Source: Blepharisma stoltei
Taxonomy: Eukaryota > Ciliophora > Heterotrichea > Heterotrichida > Blepharismidae
NCBI GenBank assembly: GCA_914767885.1
Contig: CAJZBQ010000031.1
Location: forward strand, 56,071-120,070
Reading direction: 5' to 3'
DNA: 64,000 nt
Numbering within the stretch: position 1 is the stretch's first letter; each line of letters begins with the position of its first letter. Position numbers and translations under genes: made by a program. The notes below the pieces were generated by a model. The model saw nothing but the letters and a program-made list of their open reading frames with translations, was not told where the DNA came from and did not search any database. Of the stretch, positions 9,701 to 19,466 are shown in pieces.

Positions 9701-12011
9701 TTTTCCAATTTAAAGGCAAAAAATTAAAATTTAGCCGATATTTATTCAAATTTAAAAGAGGGGATTTAGGTTTCTGAAATGGGTTAAACAATCCTGTTTG
9801 GCCAAACGGTGACACTGCATCCAGCTTTTTTTGCGGTTCTGCTGATGAATCTATCGGTTTAGGGTTAAATAAGTTCGTCTCAGTCTTTATTTCTTCTCTT
9901 TTCACATCAGCTGTCTTTGCTATACTTTTCTGCTCTTCAGTTTTCCCTTTATTATCTACTTTTCCTTCCTCTTCGTCATCACTTATATCTTTCAGATTTC
10001 TTCCTTCTTTGATTAAATTCTCATTTAAATACTCAGCCCTCAAATCAATGTATTTTTTCAAGTAAATTTTCCCATCACTTCCTATAAACACAATCATTGG
10101 CGGATAACAAATCTTAAAGTCTTCATCTTTTATAGTAAACTCAAATATCTCACTGTGAGGCTTGAAATTTGTAACCAGTCCAAAGCCTCTCATAATGTGC
10201 TCAGTATCTTTAGACTCTTCCCATAAAACTTTGCCTTTCCATTGTGCAATTTCGTCTCATAAGTAAATCCTAGAATCCTCCCCAATATTGTACATAATAC
10301 TTGCTTGGCTTGATCCAGATGATTATTATTTATTGATTAAGATTTAAAGTACTTCTTCTCTTCAGCAAAGTGATATAGACATCGCCCACTCTTTTAAAAC
10401 CCAAGTGGTGATATAAGAAATTATCTTGTCTTGCAAGCATTCCAGAAGACACACAAAGGAGGCCAAAGAGTATAGAAATTTCCCTTAAATGGTGCAGTTT
10501 GCCCTTGATTTGCCCACTGAAAAAATTTTTTGGTTCGACCAGTACCATATGGTTTGGTCAAACCAAAAAAAATTTTCAGTGGGCAAATCAAGGGCAAAGC
10601 AGTGTCATCTATGGGAAAATTCTATATTTAATGGTGGTATTGACCTTGCCCCAGCGTATGCTCCGCCTAAGATCACCCTTCTCAGGTGCCAGCTAAATCA
10701 AACCATATGCTTCCTTCTTCCTAGGGCCACCGAATTACTCTATGTGGCTATTCCATACTTGCATAGCGCACAAAGGCACATGAAAGCCTGAACCTTATAA
10801 TAATAAATCGTGAGGTGGATATGTTTTCGAATGGAACTAATTTCTTATAGCCATTTTATTACTTGATCATATGATGACAAAATCAGAGTATTTCTGCTCG
10901 AAATATAGTCAAAATAAGCTACAATTGGCTTGCTTGGCATTTCATTGTACTCATCAGGCAGTGAATAAGGCATTAAATCAGTATCACTTTGCTCGCCTAA
11001 CTCCCCCCTCCGTCAGTGAACAAAAAAAATTTTGTTTCGCTCATGGATGGGGGTTAATTTTTTTTTTTAAATTTTAAAAAAATCGTAATTCGTAAAAATT
11101 GGAAAGTAAATATTAATTTAATTTATAAAAATTATGTTTTAAACTCAAATTTTTAAAAATTAAACAGAATTAGCTCAGATTTCATTATACTAATTATCAC
11201 TTATATATCAATTTTTTCATAAAATTTTTTTTTTTCGCTCACGGAGGGTTGGTTTTTTGCAAAATAAGGATTTTTCTAATGGTTTCGTTCACTCATGGAG
11301 GAGGTGGAGTAAGAGAGCTAAAGGATCTAATGAATAAACCTGCACTATAGCATTTTCTCCTCTGAAGCCAAAAATTACTATCATTTTATTCCCTATTTCC
11401 TTAATTCCAAAAGGCACTACCTCTTCCAGCGGATGCTGGACTAAAATTTTCCCTGTCTTATTATCTATAATAATAACCCCCATTTCTCCACAAGCCACAC
11501 ACTGTCTATCTCTGCTTTTCAAAAATCCAAAACACTTGATTTTTTCATGCCCACTTATAAGTTTGTCCTTCAAATATATATCTAGACACCCATTTTCCTG
11601 TAAAACCCCTAACATTTTTCTATTCCATTCTATTCACCTTATAGGACTTTGTGTTGTTATTACTTGGTAGCTCTGTGCGGTATTTCTTATCCATTTCCTA
11701 GTCCCTAATATATGTAGCTTATTCCTACAAGCGACAGCTAACAAGCTGCCAGTCTCATTGGCCGCCACTAGGTTTATGATTTCTGGGAAATCTTTTTCAA
11801 AGAACTGAGGCGGCTCAGTCCCTTTTATATAGTCTTCTAAAAATCGTGTTGGGATAAGCACAATTTTTGAGTCTTTTGCTATAACGATAAAGCCAGAGAA
11901 GTTGCAGACTGCAATAAGTTGAGAAAAATGAGGCTCTAGTCTAGGAGTACAAAAGGTGCCTTCAGCCTTGACAACATCTTCGAAATAGCATCATTCGTCA
12001 CTTGGATCCAT
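6764..12011 (-). CDS. Nup214/Nup159-like FG nucleoporin with three IESs
   Basis: The start is ATG at 12011 (MDPSDEW, W by UGA). The N-terminal part has beta-propeller character (FSGFIVIAKDSKIVLIPTR, NETGSLLAVACRNKLHILG, KIKCFGFLKS, SIMYNIGEDSRIYLWDE). A charged linker follows, then a Pro/Lys/Glu-rich region with a coiled coil, and finally FG repeats (PTFGQSGFGS, KTFGNPGQPVSFGSF, PFGAF). This order (propeller, coiled coil, FG) is that of Nup214/Nup159, the cytoplasmic-face pore protein that docks mRNA export factors; the placement of repeats differs. Three insertions break it: 9240-9768, about 10321-10861 and 11000-11311. Removing the last two gives LDPLALLGEQSDTD and TLILSS-SGSSQAS; the first gives KPNLKGSEEKT. 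Confidence 0.8.
9240..9768. mobile_element. TA-flanked IES with CCCCTTTAAATT ends
   Basis: TA at 9238-9239 and 9767-9768. The inverted ends are CCCCTTTAAATT just outside the left TA and AAATTTAAAAGAGGGG at the right, resembling those at 23052 and 33284. The 529-bp interior is AT-rich and non-coding. Removal joins two nucleoporin frames (QKPNLKGSEEK). Confidence 0.65.
10321..10861 (-). mobile_element. SINE-like retroposon inside the nucleoporin gene
   Basis: Read on the minus strand it opens with TAATAAAATGGC and carries a block (CTTAGGCGGAGCATACGCTG) shared with the copies near 44340, 45310 and 46230. On the minus strand the flanks are ATCATATGATCAAG before the element and ATCATCTGGATCAAG after it, a target duplication with one changed side. 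Only a join that keeps the downstream copy restores the propeller frame (LILSSSGSSQASIM). A 100-bp palindrome is nested at 10498-10598. Confidence 0.7.
10498..10598. repeat. Palindrome nested in a retroposon
   Basis: TTGCCCTTGATTTGCCCACT and its complement form arms of about 45 bases around a short centre. The flanks do not show a clear TA pair. It is probably a palindromic insertion inside the older retroposon. Confidence 0.6.
11000..11311. mobile_element. MITE, CTCCGTGAGCGAAC family, in nucleoporin gene
   Basis: TA at 10998-10999 and 11310-11311. Ends are CTCCCCCCTCCGTCAGTGAAC and the inverse. The core is the same AT-rich sequence as in other copies, in opposite orientation to the 12552 copy. 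Precise removal joins DPLALL to GEQSDTDLMP in frame, so the gene needs it excised. Confidence 0.88.
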
Positions 12012-12100
12012 TTTATTATAAGCAATTAAAATTTATATACCTTTTCTTATTAGTCATTTTTTTATAAAAATACAGATTTCTGATAGTCTAAAACCTCTAT

Positions 12101-13087
12101 TCAGGCATATTTTTTATTGAACTTCACTTTTTTCATAGATCTTTGAGATGCTTCTTCACGATTAAGCTCATTATCTAGTCGATGAACTTCACTTAGAAGC
12201 ATGCTGCTCAGCTGAACAGCTTCTTCTAATGCTTTTTTGGTTTTTTTATTTTTTTCTTTAAGTTTTTCGCAGTTTTTGCACTCGATTTTTCCTTTTTTGT
12301 AGGCATCTAGTTCTTCTTCTAACTGCATCCTGGTGAGTTCTGATTTTGCACACTCTTTTTTAAGGGTTTGGTATTTCCGTTTTAAATCATTTTGAATCCT
12401 AGAACCGTCAGGCCACTGTCCAAGATCCAGATAGTTCTTATGAAAATCCCCAACATTTCTGAGACGTGAGGACGCAGGCAATAATGAACCGTCATCAATT
12501 GAATTCCCAACTGAGCTTGATTCCATGTCCTGTGCCAATGTTTTATTGCTAACTCCCCCCCTCCGTGAGTGAACAAAACCATTAGAAAAATCGCTATTTT
12601 TTGCCCAAAAACCCACCTTCGTGAGTGAACAAAAATTTTCTATGAAAAAAAAAATTTGATATATAAGTGATAATTAGTATAATGAAATCTATACCTAATT
12701 CTGTTTAATTTTAAACAAATTGCGTTTTAAAACATAAATTTTATAAATTAAATTAATATTTGCTTCCCAAATTTTTGCAAATTAGGATTTTTTTAAATTT
12801 CGAAAAAAAATTTTTTTCTATAAAAATATATATATAAATTTTTTAAAAAAAAAAAAATTAACCCCCCTCCGTGAGTAAACAAAATTTTTTTGTTCACTCA
12901 GGGAGGGGGGGGGAGTAAAAAGGAGTGGGGATTGCTCTTCTTTATTGTCAAATAAGCTTGTTTTGAATTGTGAAACAAGTGAAGCTTTAAGTGAAGGAGC
13001 AGTGTTGAGGTAAAAAAATCTACCGTCTACTTCTTCAAAAGAAATGCTTTGGTTGATAGGGTCTGTAAGTGTCTTTTCAGCGTCCAT
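12101..13087 (-). CDS. Coiled-coil protein of unknown function, split by a MITE
   Basis: The start is taken as ATG at 13087 (MDAEKTLTDPINQSISFEEV). A MITE at 12552-12917 interrupts it. After removal the frame reads through as EEQSPLLFSNKTLAQDMESSS. The C-terminal half is a predicted coiled coil rich in Lys/Glu (around LKKECAKSELTRMQLEEELD) with a CKNC motif, ending KKVKFNKKYA. I recognise no family. Reading into the MITE would give a false N-terminus. Confidence 0.75.
12552..12917. mobile_element. MITE, CTCCGTGAGCGAAC family, in coiled-coil gene
   Basis: TA at 12550-12551 and 12916-12917 flank 366 bp. Both ends carry poly-C/G runs plus CTCCGTGAGTGAACAAAA; the right end is a hairpin. The core is nearly identical to the 1152 copy. 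Removal restores the host frame across SPLLF-SNKTL. Confidence 0.9.
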
Positions 13088-13411
13088 ATTAAATTTTATA
13101 ACTTTACAGGAGTTATATATTAACTCAAAAATCATATTTTGGGAGGAATAAAAAACGTGCCACAGGCTAAGAAGGTTTAGACTGCTTAGACACTATGGCT
13201 TGAGAACAGTCGGGACATCTGATTTTTGGCTAGGCTCCAGCCAGACCAGTAAGTTAAGTAAATTCTCTTTTATTTATTTTTACCATGCCATATCTCCTGA
13301 TTTACTAGTCAAATTTTCATATGATTTTCTCCTAAATCCATAATAAATTTCTAAGGAAATGTCCTCATATTTTTCAATTCAGCCTCACAGGCAAATCATT
13401 GGTCTAATAAA

Positions 13412-13711
13412 ATGGCAGAGAGAAATAGATTCAAATACTTTCGAACCAACAAAGTGGGAAGAACAAGCCAGCTAGATGAAGAAACTGCCTTCTTTGAAAG
13501 GAAAGAAGAAGGGTCTCCTAGGAAGATAATTTATCGCAATGAGTGTCCTAATGAGCTGAAAGCCTTCGAAGACTGCATGAAGAGCACAGGAAACAACCTC
13601 AGCGCATGTGCTTCACAAAACTTAGCCCTTGGAACGTGTGGAAAGCACTTTTTTAAAGTCATAAACGGAATGTCGCAGCCATACGATTATCATAAAGGAC
13701 TTCCTAAATAA
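13412..13711 (+). CDS. Twin CX9C (CHCH-type) small protein
   Basis: A 99-residue protein with CPNELKAFEDC and CASQNLALGTC, two exact C-x9-C pairs separated by 10 residues. Proteins of this fold are imported into the mitochondrial intermembrane space by the Mia40 relay and often serve respiratory-complex assembly (family knowledge). The N-terminal 45 residues are basic and unstructured. It has no signal peptide, intron or IES. It converges with the ILEI gene, whose stop lies 26 bp downstream. Confidence 0.8.
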   Translation: MAERNRFKYFRTNKVGRTSQLDEETAFFERKEEGSPRKIIYRNECPNELKAFEDCMKSTGNNLSACASQNLALGTCGKHFFKVINGMSQPYDYHKGLPK

Positions 13712-13736
13712 GAGGATAAGCTTAGTTCTAAAATTA

Positions 13737-14940
13737 TTAGCTAAAATCTCTGCCGATCTTCCAGGTACTGGAGCTTGATAAGAAGTAAAATTGTCGCAGG
13801 CTGTTGAGTCTAAGGGTGACTCTGAGTTTTGCTGTAGGAATTGCATGATACTTGGTGTCATTGTAGTTGTAGTACTCTGTGTTGTTGCGGAGAGCTTCAA
13901 AGTTTTGGCCGTCTATCTTGGCTTGGCCTGGAATCCCAATGAACGCATAAGGGTGCCGATAAGGGGTTGAAGTGACTGTTTTATAAGAAGGGTAAACTGC
14001 ATTTACATTTCCAAATTCTTTAATTAATCTATATCAGGCAGACAAAAAACTATAGAAATATTGATAAATTTACAGAAATTCATATAAAATAGCATAAAAA
14101 TTCCGCCAAGGTTTTGGATTGCAATGCCTAAAGATCTGATAAAGTTCTTTTCTCACGCGTCACAGCTGATTAGTATGATAAGGTAATTTGCATTATAACT
14201 AGACAGCTGTATCGCCAAATTAGTGGAATCAAGGACGCTCCCAAAAGTATCGTAAGTGTGGTTATACACAACAGAAAGGTCTTGGCGGTGCAAAACCATT
14301 AGGTGTAGTCCTCTAATACTTTCTGAATACAATAAATAAGAGTTCCCAAGCTTCACATAAGCCGGCATCAGGTTGTTAGACCCTGTGCCTTGGACTTCTA
14401 AAAATGATCATTTTTCCCCTAAAGAGTTAGTGATGTTTATATCACTCCAAGGGCTTCAGTCACAATTCTCAGCCAAACCTCTGACCCTTATCCTATAAAC
14501 CATACTCGACACAACATTGATTTGGGCATACCGAAACTGGCCTTGGTAGCCTAATTGAAAATCATTTCACATAGAATCTGACATAAAAAGTACCTAAAAG
14601 CATATCTGATAGAGGCGCTTGGGGATATACCTATTTATTATAAATAGCAGGGTATTTATTATGAAATTTATATTTACTATAAATAGATATAAGTCCAATT
14701 AATCATTCCTATATTAGTCGATGTTTTTCAGTTAGTCCAATTTGGGGTCGCATATTCTACCTGATAAAGTGTCAAAGTGTATCCATTATTAGTGGGAAAA
14801 GTCCATTGCAGAGAAATTACAGATGGGGTAGGAATTATTGATATAATTTTAGGAGGGGATGACCAGGTGCACCCAGCTAAATAAAATTTACGAGGATTTC
14901 TTGAAAACACAGTATGGAATAAAAAGAATATAAGGTACAT
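13737..14940 (-). CDS. Secreted protein with FN3-like and ILEI/FAM3-type domains
   Basis: A signal peptide (MYLIFFLFHTVFS) is followed by a fibronectin-III-like stretch (PPKIISIIPTPSVISLQWTF ... YQVEYATPNW; VVSSMVYRIRVRGLAENC). After that comes an ILEI domain: RGLHLMVLHRQDLSVVYNHT, YDTFGS, LIILISCDAW, then YRHPYAFIGIPGQAK. ILEI/FAM3 modules occur in secreted and glycan-binding proteins; the role here is unknown. Two insertions interrupt it, 14593-14711 and one near 14045-14115, and the frames on either side belong to one protein. UGA is Trp at several sites. Confidence 0.75.
14045..14115. other. Short IES in ILEI-domain gene (ends approximate)
   Basis: The frame runs into stops between HCNPKPWRNFYA and IKEFGNVNAVYPS. 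About 70 bp of AT-rich sequence must be removed. Several TA pairs could serve, so the ends are not fixed. Confidence 0.5.
14593..14711. other. TA-flanked IES in ILEI-domain gene (119 bp)
   Basis: Excision between TA at 591-592 and 710-711 (+14000) joins KTSTNI to LFMSDSMWNDF in frame. The insertion contains TTATTATAAATAG repeats and stops in the host frame. Confidence 0.6.
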
Positions 14941-15282
14941 TTTATTATATAAGCACAGGATTACAATACATAAATAAATTAATTAGCCAAAACTTGTGAT
15001 CTTAAAAAGCAATAAGCCCCGTTGAGTTTCCATAGTTGCATAACTGTGCTATGGCAAAGACCAGGACTCCACTTCCATTAGGAATCCAGGGGTTCTCATT
15101 CAAGAGTGGTACTTTCTACCCTCGGCCCGGGGACTTTCCCCAAACAATCTTAAGCGATAAACGCCTTTATGTGTTGTTCGATTGCAACTCTGCTTCTTAA
15201 AATTGTCAAGTCTTGTCTATTTATTTATTATTAGCCATACTTAATAAATGGAAATTAGTGTTAAAATAAATTTTAACAATTG
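14941..15282. other. Intergenic block with a GC-richer, structured middle
   Basis: Positions 15030-15200 are clearly GC-richer than the surrounding spacer and include a stem CCATAGTTGCATA / TGTGCTATGG. The composition resembles the bodies of the retroposons elsewhere. I found no target duplication, and I see no tRNA cloverleaf. Confidence 0.35.
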
Positions 15283-18200
15283 TTAATATGCTAGGGTGGA
15301 TAAATGGCTCGCCGTAGGCGAGCAAAATAATATAGGATTATTTAATAGAAAAAGGATAGACTTAAGAACAGCATGAATTTTTTCATATAATGGCCGTTCC
15401 CTTAACAGTCTGATGGTCTGTCCAGGTGAGTTTCCACCGTTTTCAAACCGACTTGACAAATCACAAGCTCTTCCAAAAGCTTCTAAAAATTCAATAAAAC
15501 TCATTTCTATGTGCCTTTTCTTATAAATCTCATCTACTTGGCTCATCATAGCTTGAGAAAAGCACAAATCAATCTCCCTCGCTGCCATATTATCATTCAA
15601 AAGACCCACATCGTTGCAAAGCTGCCTAAACTCTTCAAGACACATAAAATTTTTTTGTCCTGGGAGGGTTTTTTTGCCGCTATATTTTTTATAAAGCCAA
15701 TCTAAGCTTGCCTTCTTAGCTTTATAGACAACATCAACTTCTTCACAAATATACCGTTCTTTTCTTCAGAGTTCTGTATTATGCTGAGGCATAATTTGCA
15801 TTAAATGGTCATTGAGTGGTTAGACATAAAATCTCCCCTATTAATACCAAATAGCATATTTTTATTATGAGAAATATAGAGAAGCCCTTCTGCGACGGAA
15901 AAAAACCTTGAAATTTTCCATAAACACAAAATAATTTTTAAGAAATAATATTTTGATATATTTAATAATTATTATAATGAAATTCCTAGCATTATTTTTA
16001 ATTTTAAACAACTTGCATTTTAAAATATAAATTTTGCAAGTTTAATTAATATTTGCTCTTAAAATTATATTGAATTTGGATTGAAAAAAAATTACTATAA
16101 AATTTATATAATCATTCTTTTAATATCTTAAAGGTGGAACTAAAATATCTATTAATTCTTATTATCAAGATAGGTAGTTTGGTGTTAAGGGGTGGGGGGA
16201 TGGATTTCATAAACCAATTGAGGAGCTTTTGAATTGCACCAGAATATGTAGGGCAAATTTTAGTCCTCACATATCTGTCATTGGCAATCCTTACCAAGAT
16301 TTCCATAAATTCATAACGAACTAGGGCACTCCCAGGGTTATACATCTGGCCTTTTTCTTTTTGGATTTTTGAAGAATTTCAGTTAACTCCTATAGCCCAG
16401 GGCTTGCTTTAGATCGCCTGGGTATAAAATACCTCCCAGAACAGTCGTCAATCCATCAGTTTACAAGCGAAATCTATATAGGTACATTGACTTGACAATT
16501 ATTGTTGCCCTATCTAAAGCAGGCCCTGGACTATAAATCGCTGACTTCATAAAGACTATCAATAATTCCGCATTGATTTAAAAAATCAGTAAAAATATTT
16601 GAGCCAATTGAAAAAATTTCTGAGCCACTGAACGACGCAAGGTATTTATAGGTCTCTTTGAAAAAGGAATAGTAACTGCGTAAGATTTCTTTGGTGCTTG
16701 ATCTGTCGTTGCTGTCTTTAATGAAATTAGAGATTCTGGCATGTCTTCAGTCAAACTCAAAGCAGTCATTTAGAAGCCTTTGACTGTTAAAAATATAGTC
16801 TTTGAATATAGAAGTATTGAAGTCTCAAGGTGGCTTTATATATTCGTCGTCTGGAGGTTTATAGATTAACCCTGGGATTCTGGGCTTTGTGTCGAAATTT
16901 CCATAAAGCTTATATAGTTTTCCTGAGGAAGGGGTGGATTGAATGGTATTTATAGTTATAAATTCTTTGTGCTTGGCCCAAAACTCGAATTCTTTTGTTA
17001 TAGGAAAATCAAGAGAATGCAACTTATAGTTAGACGACTTAGCAAACTTGCCTCTGTATGTAAAGAAAAATTTTACTTCACCTGGTGGCACTGCCCTTAT
17101 CAGCTTAAATCCTCCATCCGGTTGCTTTATCATTAAATCAGGCTCTCACTCATCACACTCTAAATGCAAAAACACTGGATCATCCAATATTTCATCACTT
17201 TTTATATAAAATTCCATTTCAACCCACTTTTCACACACCCAGCACATGCTTTTTTCTGTATTTAAATTTTTCACATTTGGCTCAATAATCCTTTGGAAAA
17301 AATGGCTTTGGTTATATTTTGCAATGTTCTGTGCAGGGATAATGAAGCCTCGAGAATTCAGCATACAATCATTTCCTGACATATGAATCCCCAGCAGAGA
17401 ATGGTTATTTTGTATGCCTTTCCCTATTCTTTTGCATTCTTCTATAGAAAAATAGTTATATGACAAATCAATGTGGAGAAGGTTCAAGTGAACTTTTAAT
17501 GCGTCTCCGACTGCACTTGCAACGCTTTGGATTGGATTATTCCCCATAGAGTTTCAGGATACATCAAGCTCTCGCAAATTTGTATTTTCTGCAAGACCGT
17601 TAAAAAGTGAAATAGCTCCTTCATCCCTGATGCAGTTCCAATGAAGATCTAGCCTCTTAATAGAGTCATTTACTCTCAATAGCTTACTTATAGCTCTACA
17701 TGCAATTTCTCCCAAATTATTTCTTGCCAAATTAAGCCTTGTCAGCTGCCTATTTAGAGCTAGCGCATCACACAGTTTAGAAACCGCTACATTGCTGATC
17801 CCTGTGTTTTCTAAATTCAGGTGTTTTAAATTAGAATTGAATTTATCAACAATTTCAACAATTTTATCAACTGACTTCATCCCAATTTTATTTTCTGCAA
17901 GGGAAAGCTCTTTTAACTTTTGGTTCGAAATTTTTGACAGAATAGTGGCGCTTCCTCGTTCAGTGAGTCTATTTGATTTTAGGTTCAGGCTTTCTAAGCC
18001 GTGAACTCGCTTAATTCCTTCTGAGAAGGCATCAGCATAATAGTCGCCCATAGAAAAGCCGTGGATATCTAGCTTAGTCTCGCTGCCTTCTCTTCTTACA
18101 ATCCCAAAAGGTTTTGGCATTAAATGGTGTGCTTGTAACTGATTTAAATAAGCGAGGTTTGGGGAGTCTTCCAGCTGCTCATAATTGTTACGTTGTGACA

Positions 18201-18480
18201 ATTTTGGCAGATTTTTAAAGGAATCGAAGTAATCAAGCCTTGCTTCAACTCCAACAGCACTTGGAACGCTGTCAATAGTTCCTCGCATTTTTGACTTTTG
18301 CGATTTCAAAAGAAATCGCTCAGTTATTGCAGCAGTATTCAGCTCATTCCGAGCTGAATCTCTGGGATGTATAGGACTTTTTTGGGGCGAGTAGAACTTT
18401 TTAGGGTTTTTTGCTTTTCTTTTAAGCCTGGAAGGAGATTTCATAAGTAGAGGTAAGCTAGAGTTTCTTGAATGCAACAT
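15283..18480 (-). CDS. Leucine-rich repeat protein with C-terminal EF-hand-like region
   Basis: The start is taken at MLHSRNSSLPLL (18480); an in-frame Met 14 codons upstream is possible. After a basic N-terminus come RNase-inhibitor-type LRRs (ESLNLKSNRLTERGS, KELSLAENKIGMKS, KHLNLENTGIS, TRLNLARNNLGEIAC, KRLDLHWNCIRDEGA, LRELDVSWNSMGNN). The C-terminal half is helical and ends in an EF-hand-like segment (MCLEEFRQLCNDVGLLNDN ... MSFIEFLEAFGRACDL). Similar LRR proteins are often axonemal or cytoskeletal in ciliates; that is inference. At least four UGA Trp codons lie in frame. Two IESs (15804-16122 and 16393-16535) interrupt it; removing them gives VSDLGVNWNSS and FKILMQIMPQHN. Confidence 0.8.
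15804..16122. mobile_element. Diverged MITE-like IES in LRR gene
   Basis: The core (ATTATAATGAAATTCCTAGC and the stretch around TTTTAAATTTTGCAAG) is related to the core of the CTCCGTGAGCGAAC MITEs, but the GC-rich ends are lost. TA pairs at 15802-15803 and 16121-16122 give an in-frame join. It looks like an old, decayed copy. Confidence 0.6.
16393..16535. other. TA-flanked IES with long inverted ends (143 bp)
   Basis: The ends TATAGCCCAGGGCTTGCTTT and its near complement (AAAGCAGGCCCTGGACTATA) pair over about 30 bases. Removal leaves one TA and gives YEVSDLGVNWNSSK. Confidence 0.8.
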
Positions 18481-18553
18481 TTTAATTACAAATTCTCTAT
18501 TTAATGCAAAAAAAACTATCAAAATACAGTTATTTAATTATACTAAATTTTCA

Positions 18554-19312
18554 TTAATTAACCTCTTCATTATTCTTATGAACCCTCGTCTTCAAGTGGT
18601 CTTTCAAATGTCCCTTCGTTTTGAAGGTCTTTTTGCACTCTTCAAAAGGACACATAAATGGTCTTTCCCCAGTGTGTGTTCTCATGTGAATTTTCAAGTT
18701 CCCGCTCTCGCTGAAGGCTTTTTTGCAGTGTTCACAGCTGAAAGGCTTCTCCCCCGTATGTATCCTTACATGTATCTTCAGTGTGCTGCTCCTCATAAAG
18801 GAGCTGCCACATTCCTTGCACACAAACGGTCTTATATTATTATGCCGCCTGCTATGATCTGTCAGGTGCCCCTGTGTTGTAAACTTCTTGCCACATTCCT
18901 GGCACTCATAAGGCTTTTCTCCAGTATGAGTCCTCATATGAGTCCTCAGGTTTCCACTCTCACAGAATGCCTTCTGGCATACTTTGCAGACATAAGGCCT
19001 TTCGCCTGTATGTTTTCGCATGTGGACTTTTAAAGTACTCGGTCTGGTATAGGTGCGATTGCACTTTTCACAGACATATAAGGACTTTGAGGAGAGAATT
19101 TCTGGGGTGTTTGGCGCGGTCGACAAGCTGGGCGAGGCTGAAACTGTATATACTTGTGCATAGAGACAGTCTTGAAATGGGTTAGCAAGCAGGGAGTACT
19201 GTAAGCAGTATAAATTTAAACGCTCTGGAGAAAGTTTGTCAGCGCCTTCTTCAAGTTTTATGGGTTTTGCCGCTTTTGGTTGGGCTAGGCGCTCTTCTTC
19301 GTCTTTCAGCAT
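18554..19312 (-). CDS. Six-finger C2H2 zinc-finger protein
   Basis: Six C2H2 fingers lie in the C-terminal two thirds: CEKC, CKVC, CQEC, CKEC, CEHC and CPFEEC, each closed by HxxxH (the last by H-x5-H). Most linkers are TGE[KR]P, the canonical DNA-binding linker; the linker after finger 3 is HNNIRP. Fingers 2 and 5 are near-copies of each other (FCESGNLRTHMRTHTGEKPY and FSESGNLKIHMRTHTGERPF), as are 1 and 4, so the array probably arose by duplication of a three-finger block. The N-terminus is low complexity. A sequence-specific nuclear DNA-binding role is expected. 252 residues, no IES. Confidence 0.92.
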   Translation of the reverse strand: MLKDEEERLAQPKAAKPIKLEEGADKLSPERLNLYCLQYSLLANPFQDCLYAQVYTVSASPSLSTAPNTPEILSSKSLYVCEKCNRTYTRPSTLKVHMRKHTGERPYVCKVCQKAFCESGNLRTHMRTHTGEKPYECQECGKKFTTQGHLTDHSRRHNNIRPFVCKECGSSFMRSSTLKIHVRIHTGEKPFSCEHCKKAFSESGNLKIHMRTHTGERPFMCPFEECKKTFKTKGHLKDHLKTRVHKNNEEVN

Positions 19313-19466
19313 TTCGGGCTAATTATATAAGAAATCCGCGAAGATAAGAAGTTTTGACCAATCAAGATTTAGTCGGATAAGAAGAGCGCGAATTTTTGGC
19401 GGATAATAGCATTTGGGTTTATAGCATTAGCGGTTTATTAAGAAATTGATTAATTATATTGATAAA

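Noticed and set aside
12382-12616. Extra N-terminal residues of the coiled-coil gene (MGFWAKNSDFSNGFV)
   Set aside because: These codons lie in the MITE end, and the same text appears at the MITE near 21552. The real N-terminus lies upstream of the MITE.
15030-15200. Possible structured RNA gene
   Set aside because: There is a short stem and GC-rich text, but no tRNA cloverleaf, snRNA or other motif I could support.
18578-19185. Long plus-strand frames opposite the zinc-finger gene
   Set aside because: They are antisense shadows of the repeated fingers.
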